From Pseudomonas putida (GTDB lineage: Bacteria > Pseudomonadota > Gammaproteobacteria > Pseudomonadales > Pseudomonadaceae), in NCBI RefSeq assembly GCF_028682455.1, contig NZ_JANHLD010000004.1, positions 434,001 to 498,000 on the forward strand: DNA of 64,000 bases. Direction: 5' to 3'. Under the pieces are notes generated by a model that saw only the letters and a list, made by a program, of their open reading frames with translations, was not told where the DNA came from and did no database searches. The translations under genes and the position numbers were made by a program. Shown in pieces: positions 1 to 8,038 of the stretch. Each line of letters begins with the position of its first letter. Within the stretch, counting starts at the first letter, position 1.

Positions 1-398
1 CTGGGGATGGTCTGTCCGTACAACCGCCGTGCCTCTTCGGCGAACCAGGGGATGAAGCTTGCCGCATAGGCGATCTCACCCCGGGACTCGGCCAGGGACT
101 TGCCCTGCTCCTCGCTGAGAATCCGCGCCAGCTCCTCCTGGTGGTCAAGGATCAGCTCGGCCCAACGGCGCAGCAGCACAGCCCGGTTTTCCAGGCTCTG
201 CGCGCGCCACGGGCCGAAGGCGCGCTGGGCGGCATCGACAGCGGCAACGATCTGCTCGTGCTCAAGCAGGGGCACATGGCCGATCACCTGGCGAGTCGCC
301 GGGTTGTGCACGGCAATGCTGTTGCCCGTGGTGCTGTGCAGCCATTGGCCATCCACATGACAGAGGGTCTTGAACGTCAGCGCATGCTTGTGTGGCAT
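1..398 (-). CDS. doeC: Aldehyde dehydrogenase, probable ectoine-pathway DoeC (N-terminal part)
   Basis: Only the first ~132 residues are in the window; the gene runs off the left edge. The ATG at 398 opens a succinate-semialdehyde-dehydrogenase-like N-terminus (VDGQW near residue 17, HNPATRQVIG near 34, the WRAQSLENRAVLLRRW helix region, then EEQGKSLAESRGE). It starts 30 bp after the doeB stop on the same strand, so it is probably co-transcribed with the ectoine genes. In known ectoine degradation DoeC oxidises aspartate semialdehyde to aspartate. The family assignment is seen in the sequence; the specific substrate is inferred from context. A general GabD-type dehydrogenase is the alternative. 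The active-site Cys and Glu lie outside the window. Confidence 0.8.
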   Translation of the reverse strand, partial: MPHKHALTFKTLCHVDGQWLHSTTGNSIAVHNPATRQVIGHVPLLEHEQIVAAVDAAQRAFGPWRAQSLENRAVLLRRWAELILDHQEELARILSEEQGKSLAESRGEIAYAASFIPWFAEEARRLYGQTIP

Positions 399-428
399 AT
401 CGTGTTCTCCAAACCGTGTGGGTATGCG

Positions 429-1448
429 CTACTGCAGAACGTCGGCGACCACCGCGAGGGTATCGCCACACTGCACCAGCCCCGGAAAATGCCGCGCAGC
501 CAGCAACCCGCTACGCCGGGCGCGGTACTCGACCGGCGCGGCCCCGCTGCGCTTGATGTCATGGATACGGGCGATCACCTCACCCTGCTCTACCCGCTCG
601 CCCAGGTCGCGGCACATCTCCAGAAGACCGTCGTGCTCGCTGGCCACGAAACAATCGTCGCCGGGCATGTCGAGCATGATCGATTCGCCGGGCTGTACCT
701 CGCCCTCGAGGATGCCTGCATGCACCAGCAGATTTCGCACCCCGCGTTCGGCCACCGCCACGCTCCTGGCGGTGGATGAACCGCCACCGCCGAGCTCGGT
801 GGTCACGAATACCTTGCCCTGGCTTTCGGCGGCGGTGTCGTACATGGCCTGGGCGTCCAGCTCCAGCATGCGCATGCTGTAGGGGGCGGCAAAGGCGCGC
901 ATGGCAGCCTCGCAGCGCGCTTGCTGGGCCTTGTCGGGCAACACGTGACAGGCGGCGAACGGCAGGAAATCCAGGGTCCGGCCACCGGAATGAATATCCA
1001 GCACGATATCGGCCAGCGGCAGCAGCGTGCGCCGGAAATAGTCGGCGATCTTCTGCGTCACGGTGCCGTCCGGCTTGCCGGGAAAGCTGCGGTTCATGTT
1101 GCCCTTGTCGATCGGCGAGGTCCGCTGACCGGCATGGAACGCCGGGGTGTTCATGAATGGCACGATGATCACCCGTCCGCTGACCTGGCCGGCCTCGAGG
1201 CGTTGCGCCAGCTTGCTAAGGGCCACCGGCCCTTCGTACTCGTCACCGTGGTTGCCGCCGGTGAGCAGCGCCGTGGGCCCCGTGCCGTGCTTGACCACGG
1301 TGATCGGGATCATCACCGCGCCCCAGGCCGAGTCATCCCGCGAATAGGGCAATTTGAGAAAACCGTGCTGCACACCGTCGCGTTCGAAGTCGACCGTGCT
1401 GCTGATCGGGTTCACCGCCAGCGTGGCTTCAGGCAGAGGTGCGTTCAT
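429..1448 (-). CDS. doeB: N-alpha-acetyl-L-2,4-diaminobutyrate deacetylase DoeB (EutE)
   Basis: A 339-residue member of the succinylglutamate desuccinylase/aspartoacylase zinc-hydrolase family. The zinc site is visible: His67 and Glu70 in GGNHGDEYEG, and His153 in DIHSGG. An acidic TELGGGG motif near residue 225 is probably catalytic. In ectoine degradation DoeB removes the acetyl group from the product of DoeA, giving L-2,4-diaminobutyrate. The gene follows doeA by 3 bp and precedes doeC by 30 bp, so it belongs to one leftward operon. The start ATG at 1448 gives the full family length. The family call is firm; the substrate comes from the gene neighbourhood. Confidence 0.88.
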   Translation of the reverse strand: MNAPLPEATLAVNPISSTVDFERDGVQHGFLKLPYSRDDSAWGAVMIPITVVKHGTGPTALLTGGNHGDEYEGPVALSKLAQRLEAGQVSGRVIIVPFMNTPAFHAGQRTSPIDKGNMNRSFPGKPDGTVTQKIADYFRRTLLPLADIVLDIHSGGRTLDFLPFAACHVLPDKAQQARCEAAMRAFAAPYSMRMLELDAQAMYDTAAESQGKVFVTTELGGGGSSTARSVAVAERGVRNLLVHAGILEGEVQPGESIMLDMPGDDCFVASEHDGLLEMCRDLGERVEQGEVIARIHDIKRSGAAPVEYRARRSGLLAARHFPGLVQCGDTLAVVADVLQ

Positions 1449-1451
1449 GGC

Positions 1452-2642
1452 TCAATCCTTCACGAACAGTTGGCGTGGCACGTTGCACAACGTCTCGACG
1501 CCGGTGTCGGTAATCAGAATGCTTTCGGTGATCTCCAGGCCCCAATCGTCCATCCAAAGGCCGGGCATGAAGTGGAACGTCATCCCGGGTTGCAACACGC
1601 TGGTGTCGCTTGGGCGCAAGCTCATGGTGCGCTCGCCCCAATCTGGTGGATAACTGATACCGATCGGGTAACCGCAACGGCTGTCCTTGTGGATGCCGAA
1701 CTTCTCCAGCACCTTGAAGAAGGCCTTGGCCACGTCACCGGTGGTGTTGCCGGGGCGCGCCGCTTCCAGGCCTGCGGCGATACCCTCGACCACGGCCTTC
1801 TCGCCTTCGAGAAAGTGCTGCGGCGGCTTGCCCAGGTACACCGTGCGCGACAGCGGGCAGTGATAGCGCTTGTAGCACCCGGCGATCTCGAAGAAGGTGC
1901 CGGCGCCCTTCTGGAACGGGGTGTCGTCCCAGGTCAGGTGCGGTGCACTGGCATCGGCGCCGGTGGGCAGCAACGGCACGATGGCCGGGTAGTCGCCGCC
2001 ATGGCCGTCGGCTCCGAGGATGCCGCTGCTGTAGATCTCGGCCACCAGCTCGTTCTTGCGCATGCCTGGTTCGATTCGCTCCAGAATCCTGGCGTGCATG
2101 TTCTCGACAATGCGCGCGGCGATGCGCATGTACTCGATTTCCTGGCTCGACTTGATCGCCCGCTGCCAGTTCACCAGGCCCGCCGCATCGCTGAAGCGCG
2201 CCTTGGGCAAATGCTTTTGCAGCGCGAGGTAGGCGGCGGCGCTGAAGTAGTAGTTGTCCATCTCCACGCCAATGTTCAGCGTGCTCCAGCCCCGGGCGGC
2301 GATCACCTCCTGGCACAGGTAGTCCATCGGATGGCGCTCGCGCGACTGCACGTAGATGTCCGGGTAGCCGATGATGTTCCGGTGCTGCATGAACACCGTG
2401 CGCTTGGCGCCATTGGCATCCTGGCCACGGCCATACCACACCGGCTCGCCGTCCAGCGCCAGCAGCACACACTGGTGCACATAGAACGACCAACCGTCAT
2501 AGCCGGTCAGCCACGCCATGTTCGACGGATCGGTAACCAGCAACAACTCGATGCCTTGCGCTTGCATGGCGGCGCGGGTCTTGGCCAGACGCTGCGCATA
2601 CTCCTGCCGGCTGAACGGCAGATTGACGACGACCTCAGACAT
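1452..2642 (-). CDS. doeA: Ectoine hydrolase DoeA (EutD), M24 creatinase-like
   Basis: A 396-residue protein with a creatinase-type N-terminal domain (residues ~10-150) and a pita-bread peptidase M24 domain (~160-390). M24 landmarks are GHGGDYPAIVP, PGMTFHFMPGLW and LEITESILITDTG, the last carrying a metal-binding Glu. DoeA opens the ectoine ring to N-acetyl-diaminobutyrate. It lies between eutC (33 bp upstream) and doeB (3 bp downstream), a typical eut/doe order. The ATG at 2642 gives the normal ~400-residue length. Xaa-Pro aminopeptidase or creatinase would be the generic alternatives, but the neighbours argue for ectoine hydrolase. Confidence 0.9.
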   Translation of the reverse strand: MSEVVVNLPFSRQEYAQRLAKTRAAMQAQGIELLLVTDPSNMAWLTGYDGWSFYVHQCVLLALDGEPVWYGRGQDANGAKRTVFMQHRNIIGYPDIYVQSRERHPMDYLCQEVIAARGWSTLNIGVEMDNYYFSAAAYLALQKHLPKARFSDAAGLVNWQRAIKSSQEIEYMRIAARIVENMHARILERIEPGMRKNELVAEIYSSGILGADGHGGDYPAIVPLLPTGADASAPHLTWDDTPFQKGAGTFFEIAGCYKRYHCPLSRTVYLGKPPQHFLEGEKAVVEGIAAGLEAARPGNTTGDVAKAFFKVLEKFGIHKDSRCGYPIGISYPPDWGERTMSLRPSDTSVLQPGMTFHFMPGLWMDDWGLEITESILITDTGVETLCNVPRQLFVKD

Positions 2643-2675
2643 GCAAATACCCTCGTTGGGTGAGAAATCAAAGTG

Positions 2676-3668
2676 TCAGCTGTTGAACTGCGAACCCTTG
2701 CCCGCCTTGAGCGCACGCTCGAAGGCCAGGTTGGCAATGGCGGTGTCCTGGGCGCCGGTACCGGTCAGGTCGCACAGGGTGATTTCGAGGGCGTCGGTAC
2801 GCCCCGGGCGCTGGCCGGCGATGACCTGGCCCAGTTCGCTGAAACCGCGCTCCTCGCTGACAACACCGGCCTTGAGTGCGTGGTGCATTTCACCCAGCAC
2901 GCGGGTCTGGCTCAGGCGGTCGGCGACATAGCAATCCACGGCGGCCAGTGCCGACGGGGCGATTTCATTCTTGTGCTCGGCATCCGAGCCCATGGCGGTG
3001 ATATGCAGGCCAGGCTGCAGGTGGCGCGCCTCGATCAATGGTTCACGGCTCGGCGTACAGGTGATGGCGATATCCACGCCGCGCATGGCCTCATCGACCG
3101 ACGCGCAGGCCAGCACATGCAGGCGGCCATCGCAGCCCAGCTCATCGCACAGGGCGGCGACCTTGTCGGCATCCCGCCCCCACACCCGCACGGCCTCGAC
3201 CGGTCGCACCAGGCGCAGAGCCTGCAACTGCAGGCGCGCCTGCTCACCGGTGCCGATCAGGGCCACGCTGCGGCTGTCTTCACGGGACAACCAACGGGCC
3301 GCCACGGCGCCTGCGGCGGCAGTACGCACCGCGGTCAGGTAGCCATTGTCGAGCAGCAAGGCATCTAGCAGACCGGTGCGTGCCGACAGCAGCATCATCA
3401 TGCCGTTGAGGCTCGGCAGCCCCAGCCTGGGGTTGTCGAAAAAGCCCGGGCTGACCTTGATCGCGAAGCGCTCGAGGCCCGGCAGGTAGGCGGTCTTCAC
3501 ATCGACCTCGCCGTTGTGCTCCGGTACATCCAGGCGCAGGATCGGCGGCATGGCCACCGCCGCCGTCGCCAGCAACAAAAAGGCATGCTCGATGGCATCG
3601 ACCGCCGCCTGGTCAAGGCTGACGCAGGCACGCAGGTCGGCTTCGCTGAGCAAGGTAGTAGCAGGCAT
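2676..3668 (-). CDS. eutC: Ectoine utilization protein EutC, ornithine cyclodeaminase/mu-crystallin family
   Basis: A 330-residue NAD(P)-binding protein of the ornithine cyclodeaminase family, with a Rossmann loop ALIGTGEQARLQ at ~136-147 and the TAVRTAAAGAVAARWLSR segment at ~112-129. The start ATG at 3668 was chosen over an upstream in-frame start because a strong GGAGGA ribosome site lies 6 bases before it. EutC acts with EutB in converting 5-hydroxyectoine to ectoine; its exact chemistry is less settled. It begins 25 bp after the eutB stop on the same strand. Confidence 0.85.
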   Translation of the reverse strand: MPATTLLSEADLRACVSLDQAAVDAIEHAFLLLATAAVAMPPILRLDVPEHNGEVDVKTAYLPGLERFAIKVSPGFFDNPRLGLPSLNGMMMLLSARTGLLDALLLDNGYLTAVRTAAAGAVAARWLSREDSRSVALIGTGEQARLQLQALRLVRPVEAVRVWGRDADKVAALCDELGCDGRLHVLACASVDEAMRGVDIAITCTPSREPLIEARHLQPGLHITAMGSDAEHKNEIAPSALAAVDCYVADRLSQTRVLGEMHHALKAGVVSEERGFSELGQVIAGQRPGRTDALEITLCDLTGTGAQDTAIANLAFERALKAGKGSQFNS

Positions 3669-3693
3669 CACAAATCCTCCGTTGAAAACCGTC

Positions 3694-4665
3694 TCAGGCG
3701 TCGGCACCGTTCATCACCCGCAGGTGCTGTTCGATGTCGACATTGCGACCGCTGACCACCACCACGATCGGTCCGTGCGCCGGGATCAGCCCGTCGAGCA
3801 GGGCCGCGATGCCCACTGCACCGGCGCCCTCCACCACCTGCCGCTCCTGGCGATAGGCGTGGCGCATGCCAGCGGCGATGGAGGCTTCATCGAGCAGGTG
3901 CACCTGATCGCACAGCTCGCGAGTCATGGAAAAGGTCAATTGGTTGTCCAGGCCGATGCCACCGCCCAGGGAATCAGCCAGGGTGGGCAGCTCCTGCACC
4001 TCCACCGGTTGTCCGGCGAACAGGCTGGCGTGCATGGCCGCCCCCCGGCGCATGCTGATGCCATGCAGGGTGATGGCCGGGTTGGCACTTTTGAGCGCCA
4101 GCGCCACGCCGGCAAACAGGCCACCGCCCGACAGCGGCACCAGCACCTGGGCCACCTGCGGCAGTTGTTCGAGAATCTCCAGACCCAGGGTGCCCTGGCC
4201 GGCGATGATCGCCGGGTGATCGAACGGCGGCAGCAAGGTAGCGCCGTGCTCGGCGGCAATGCGCTGGGCTTCGCGCTGGGCGTCATCCTGGGAGTGGCCG
4301 ACGATGCACACCTCGGCACCCAGGTCGCGGATCGCCTGCACCTTGTTGGCCGGCACCAACTGCGACAGGCAGATGGTGGCCCGCACGCCAAGCTCGGACG
4401 CCGCATGAGCCAGGGCGCGGCCATGGTTGCCGGTTGATGCCGCCACCACACCCTTGGCTTTCTTGTCGGCATCGAGCTGGGCGATGGCGTTGCTGGCACC
4501 GCGCAATTTGAAGCTGCCAGTGATCTGCTGGGACTCGAGCTTGAGGTAGGCCGCCACCCCCATCCGCTTCGACAGGCTCGCCGAGTATTCCATCGGGGTC
4601 ATCCGTACGAGGCCGGCGATACGCTGGCGGGCGAGGTAGATAGCGTTGAGCGAGAGCGCTGACAT
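3694..4665 (-). CDS. eutB: Hydroxyectoine utilization dehydratase EutB
   Basis: A 323-residue fold-type II PLP enzyme of the serine/threonine dehydratase family. The PLP lysine is Lys53 in ITGSFKLRGASNA, and a glycine phosphate loop (SGGGLFAG) lies near residue 175. EutB is thought to dehydrate 5-hydroxyectoine as the first step back to ectoine. The ATG at 4665 (MSALSLNAIY) fits the family N-terminus better than the in-frame start 17 codons upstream. It is the first gene of the leftward catabolic block. The 108-bp space to enuR holds a perfect inverted repeat that may be its operator. Confidence 0.87.
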   Translation of the reverse strand: MSALSLNAIYLARQRIAGLVRMTPMEYSASLSKRMGVAAYLKLESQQITGSFKLRGASNAIAQLDADKKAKGVVAASTGNHGRALAHAASELGVRATICLSQLVPANKVQAIRDLGAEVCIVGHSQDDAQREAQRIAAEHGATLLPPFDHPAIIAGQGTLGLEILEQLPQVAQVLVPLSGGGLFAGVALALKSANPAITLHGISMRRGAAMHASLFAGQPVEVQELPTLADSLGGGIGLDNQLTFSMTRELCDQVHLLDEASIAAGMRHAYRQERQVVEGAGAVGIAALLDGLIPAHGPIVVVVSGRNVDIEQHLRVMNGADA

Positions 4666-4710
4666 ATCCGAATCCCAACAGAAGGTCTGGTGTTGGGCGG
4701 AGTGTAAGAG

Positions 4711-4750
4711 CGGCAAATTGTCGTGATGAATGTACTAGGTCAATTTGCCG
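4711..4750. promoter_or_regulatory. Perfect inverted repeat upstream of eutB, candidate EnuR operator
   Basis: CGGCAAATTG at 4711-4720 and its exact complement CAATTTGCCG at 4741-4750 are separated by 20 bp, so the arm centres are 30 bp apart. They lie in the enuR-eutB gap, 45-85 bp before the eutB ATG. The inner part ACTAGGTCAATTTGCC (4734-4749) recurs almost unchanged between enuR and ehuB. Binding by EnuR is inferred from position and recurrence. Confidence 0.65.
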
Positions 4751-4773
4751 ATTTTTTATTTTTGACTGTGCAA

Positions 4774-6168
4774 TCAGAAGTCATGGATCTGCGGATACTG
4801 CCCGAACAGCTCGCGCATGCCGGCCAGTGCCTGGCGCATTTCCTTGTCGCTGCACTCGGCGCCCACGCACAAACGCACCGCCCGCGGCCGCGGCGTGCCC
4901 CGCACCAGGAAAGGCTCGGGGGGCGTCACGGCGATGTGCCGTCGGCGCAGGGCCCGCACCAGGCTGTCCACTTCCCAGTGCGCGGGAATGCCCAGCCAGG
5001 CGCTGAGCGCTTGCGGGTGATGGCCCAGCAAGTGCTCTTCAAGGTACTCGCGGACCATTGCCTGGCGCTTGCCCAACAATGTGCGCTGCAACTGTACCAG
5101 GGTCTCGGCACGCCCATCACGGATCCAGCGACTGGCGATTTCCGAAACCAGCGGGGTGGCCATCCAGCTGTTGACCCGCAGGATGCTTTCGGTGCGCAGC
5201 GCCAGGCGCTTGGGCATGACCAGGTAACCGACCCTGAGGCCAGTGAGCACCGACTTGGTCATGCTGGTGCAATAGAACGAGAGCTCCGGCGCGTAGTGGC
5301 TCAGCGGACGCGCATGGCGCTCGCCCAGCAGCGGCCCGTACACATCGTCCTCGATGATATGCACGCCAAAGCGCCGGGCAATCGCGGCAATCTCGCGGCG
5401 CCGGGCGTCGGGCATCAGGCTGGTGGTGGGGTTGTTCAGGTTCGGCGTACACACCAGCGCCGTGATGCGTTCGTTGCTGCACATGTCTTCGAAATGTTCC
5501 GGATCAATCCCGTCCCGGTCCATCTCCAGGCCTTTGAGGGTGAAGCCCAGCACCTGGGAATTGCCGATCACACCGTGGTCGGTCAGGCCTTCGCACAGCA
5601 CCACATCGTCGGGGCCGGCCAGCGAGGCCAGCGCCAGGAACACCCCGTGGGCGGCGCCGTTGGTGATCAGTACATCCTCGCGCGCGACCTCGAGGCCCAG
5701 GCCGCGTACCCACTGCGCGGCTGCCTCGCGGTGCGCCTCGAAGCCTGCAATGGGACGAAAGGCATGAATCCACGGCTGGTCTTCTTCAACGCTCAGTTCA
5801 GCACAGGTGTCGCGCCAGATCCGTTCATGGTCCTGGGTGTGCAGGATGCGGGTAATGGAAAAGTCCACCAACGCCCGTTCCGGTGCATCGAGAATGTCGT
5901 TGGCCACACGATCGCTCATGCGCCGGGTGACAAAGCTGCCACGGCCGATCTCGCAGCGCACCAGGCCCTGGCGCTCCAGCTCCTTATAGGCGTTGGTGAC
6001 GGTCTGCACACTGATGCCCAGGGCATCGGCCACCTGGCGCTGGGGGGGCAGGCGCTGATCGTTGAGCAGTTCGCCCTGCTCGATTTCGCGGGTGATGGCT
6101 TGCACCAGAATCTTGTATTTCGACTCGCCGATACGCGCCGTGCCGAGGGCCGTTTTCCAACTTTCCAT
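4774..6168 (-). CDS. enuR: MocR/GabR-type ectoine regulator EnuR
   Basis: A 464-residue fusion of a GntR winged helix (residues ~14-82, RLPPQRQVADALGISVQTVT) and an aminotransferase-like domain (~105-464). The PLP lysine is Lys305 in CTSMTKSVLTG, and NPTTSLMP and EDDVYGPL are other aminotransferase landmarks. EnuR proteins carry PLP on this lysine and sense intermediates of ectoine breakdown, controlling uptake and catabolic genes. The gene sits between the divergent ehu operon and the eut/doe block and is transcribed towards the latter. The ATG at 6168 leaves 290 bp shared with the ehuB promoter region. Confidence 0.92.
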   Translation of the reverse strand: MESWKTALGTARIGESKYKILVQAITREIEQGELLNDQRLPPQRQVADALGISVQTVTNAYKELERQGLVRCEIGRGSFVTRRMSDRVANDILDAPERALVDFSITRILHTQDHERIWRDTCAELSVEEDQPWIHAFRPIAGFEAHREAAAQWVRGLGLEVAREDVLITNGAAHGVFLALASLAGPDDVVLCEGLTDHGVIGNSQVLGFTLKGLEMDRDGIDPEHFEDMCSNERITALVCTPNLNNPTTSLMPDARRREIAAIARRFGVHIIEDDVYGPLLGERHARPLSHYAPELSFYCTSMTKSVLTGLRVGYLVMPKRLALRTESILRVNSWMATPLVSEIASRWIRDGRAETLVQLQRTLLGKRQAMVREYLEEHLLGHHPQALSAWLGIPAHWEVDSLVRALRRRHIAVTPPEPFLVRGTPRPRAVRLCVGAECSDKEMRQALAGMRELFGQYPQIHDF

Positions 6169-6224
6169 ATAGATCGCACCGCTAGTACTGACGGATGCAC
6201 AGCATCGCCCGGGAAGTGATTGCA

Positions 6225-6242
6225 GGCAATTGTCCTAGTGCA
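6225..6242. promoter_or_regulatory. Second copy of the eutB-operator half motif, between enuR and ehuB
   Basis: GGCAATTGTCCTAGTGCA on the plus strand matches GGCAAATTGACCTAGTACA, the minus-strand sequence upstream of eutB, with one missing base and two changes. It lies 57 bp from the enuR start and about 217 bp from the ehuB start. A related CTAGTAC occurs at 6182-6188, beside the enuR start. Probable EnuR site controlling both divergent units; inferred from recurrence only. Confidence 0.55.
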
Positions 6243-6458
6243 ATGCAATCGCTGGCGCAGCTTTTGTATGCTCGGTCCAAGGTCGATCATCCGCTCGGTT
6301 CGCCAGCGCCAACAATAGCCAACTCGACCGATGCCGGAACGGATCCACCGTTTGCCCGCTCCAAAAAAAAGCGGCCCTGCACATTCAAGTTCTTGCTCCA
6401 CTGCCTCCTAACACAGTGCCGTCGGCGACGGACGTATAACAAACAGGAGATTTCAACG

Positions 6459-7316
6459 ATGAGCCCAACGCCCAAGAACGCAACAACACCGTTCAAGCAG
6501 CTACTGCTCGCCTGCGCCGCTTTCGGCCTGATGGCCAGCGCCCAGGCTGCGACCACGCTGGAAACGATCAAGCAGAGCAACAGCATCCGCATCGGCTATG
6601 CCAACGAAACCCCCTTCGCCTTTACCGAAACCGATGGCCGGGTCACCGGCGAGTCGCCGGAAATCGCCAAGATCATCTTCGAGAAAATGGGCATCAAGAA
6701 AGTCGACGGCGTGCTCACCGAGTGGGGCTCGCTCATTCCAGGCCTGCGTGCCGGGCGCTTCGACGTGATTGCCGCGGGCATGTACATCACCCCGGCGCGC
6801 TGCAAGCAGGTAATTTTCACCGACCCGCAGTACCAGTTGCCCGACACCCTGCTGGTGGCCAAGGGCAACCCGAAGAACCTGCACAGCTATGCCGACGTCG
6901 CCAAGAATCCTGAGGTCAAGCTGGCAATCATGGCAGGCACGGTGAACCTGGCCTACGCCCGCGACTCCGGCGTCAAGGAAGCACAGATCCTCCAGGTGCC
7001 GGATACCACCGCGCAATTGCAGGCCGTGCGCGCAGGCCGCGCCGATGCCGCCGTCGGCACCCAGCTGACCATGAAGGGCCTGGCCAAGAAAGGTGGCGAA
7101 AAGGTCGAGGCCATCAGCGACTTCACCGACGACCCGTCGCACACCGGCTACGGCGCCCTGGCCTTTCGCCCCGAGGACAAGGACCTGCGCGATGCGGTCA
7201 ACGCCGAGCTGCAGAAATGGCTGGGCAGCGAAGAGCACCTCAAGGCGGTCGAGCCCTTTGGCTTCGACAAGTCCAACGTGACCAAAAAGACCGCTGCCGA
7301 GCTCTGCGCCCAGTGA
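6459..7316 (+). CDS. ehuB: Ectoine/hydroxyectoine ABC transporter substrate-binding protein EhuB
   Basis: A 285-residue periplasmic solute-binding protein of family 3. The signal peptide runs from the ATG at 6459 (SPTPKNATTPFKQ, hydrophobic core, then cleavage near AQA at ~30). The mature part has the family motif IRIGYANETPFAF and a Cys pair (one at AARCKQ, one near the C-terminus). An AGGAGA site precedes the ATG by 8 bases; earlier in-frame starts lack this and would bury the signal peptide. It is the first gene of ehuBCDA, with a hairpin after it that may favour excess of the binding protein. Confidence 0.9.
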   Translation: MSPTPKNATTPFKQLLLACAAFGLMASAQAATTLETIKQSNSIRIGYANETPFAFTETDGRVTGESPEIAKIIFEKMGIKKVDGVLTEWGSLIPGLRAGRFDVIAAGMYITPARCKQVIFTDPQYQLPDTLLVAKGNPKNLHSYADVAKNPEVKLAIMAGTVNLAYARDSGVKEAQILQVPDTTAQLQAVRAGRADAAVGTQLTMKGLAKKGGEKVEAISDFTDDPSHTGYGALAFRPEDKDLRDAVNAELQKWLGSEEHLKAVEPFGFDKSNVTKKTAAELCAQ

Positions 7317-7324
7317 GTCGAGGT

Positions 7325-7344
7325 GGCATGGCGCCCGCCATGCC
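7325..7344 (+). terminator. Intra-operon hairpin between ehuB and ehuC
   Basis: GGCATGGC and its complement GCCATGCC flank a 4-base loop just after the ehuB stop and 34 bp before ehuC. There is no U-run, so it is more likely an mRNA-stabilising or attenuating hairpin than a full terminator. Such hairpins after binding-protein genes usually account for their higher expression relative to the permeases. Confidence 0.5.
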
Positions 7345-7378
7345 GTTCCCTGCGTATTCTGAATAGTCAGGTCGAACC

Positions 7379-8038
7379 ATGGGTGAATTGATACCGTTGT
7401 TACTGCAGGGGGCCTGGATCACCATCCAGGTCACTTTCTTCGGCTCGATCCTGGCCGTGGTGGCCGCGATCCTCGCCGCCCTCGGGCGCCTCTCCAACTG
7501 GCGACCGCTGCGCTGGTTCTGCGTGGCCTACATCGAGCTGTTTCGTGGCACCTCGTTGCTGGTGCAGCTGTTCTGGTTGTTCTTTGTGTTGCCCTTGCCG
7601 CCGTTCAACATCGAACTGAGCTCCTATACCGTGGCCATCGTCGGCCTTGGCCTGCACATCGGCGCCTACGGTGCCGAGGTGATGCGCGGCGCCATCAGCT
7701 CGGTCGGCAAGGGCCAGTACGAAGCCTCCATCGCCCTCAACATGCCGCCACGCACCCGCTTTCGGCGGATCATTCTGCCCCAGGCGCTGCTCGCGGCCAT
7801 CGCCCCTGGCACCAACCTGTTGATCGAGCTGTTGAAGAACACTTCGCTGGTATCGCTGATCACCCTGTCGGACTTGAGCTTCCGGGCGCGCCAACTGGAT
7901 CAGGCGACCTTCCAGACCCTGGAGATCTTCAGCCTGGCCCTGGTGATGTACTTCGTCCTGGCCCAGGTCATCAACTTTGCCATGCGGGGCTTTGAACGCC
8001 GCTTGAGCCGTGGTCGTCTGCGTGGAGGTCTGTCATGA
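7379..8038 (+). CDS. ehuC: Ectoine ABC transporter permease EhuC
   Basis: A 219-residue inner-membrane permease of the polar amino acid (HisM/GlnP) type, with about five hydrophobic segments. The EAA loop that contacts the ATPase is clear at EASIALNMPPRTRFRRIILP, near residues 119-138. It starts 62 bp after ehuB and overlaps ehuD by 4 bp (ATGA), so the two permeases are translationally coupled. The specificity for ectoines is taken from the neighbours. Confidence 0.9.
   Translation: MGELIPLLLQGAWITIQVTFFGSILAVVAAILAALGRLSNWRPLRWFCVAYIELFRGTSLLVQLFWLFFVLPLPPFNIELSSYTVAIVGLGLHIGAYGAEVMRGAISSVGKGQYEASIALNMPPRTRFRRIILPQALLAAIAPGTNLLIELLKNTSLVSLITLSDLSFRARQLDQATFQTLEIFSLALVMYFVLAQVINFAMRGFERRLSRGRLRGGLS

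Noticed and set aside
921..2663. A 580-residue open frame on the plus strand opposite doeA/doeB
   Set aside because: It lies across the two real genes, has no ribosome site and has a shadow composition rich in Arg, His and Gln. High-G+C coding DNA produces such frames.
6356..6376. Hairpin CCGCT...AGCGG with an A-run in the ehuB leader as a terminator or riboswitch
   Set aside because: The stem is only five pairs and the A-run is in the loop; too weak to support.
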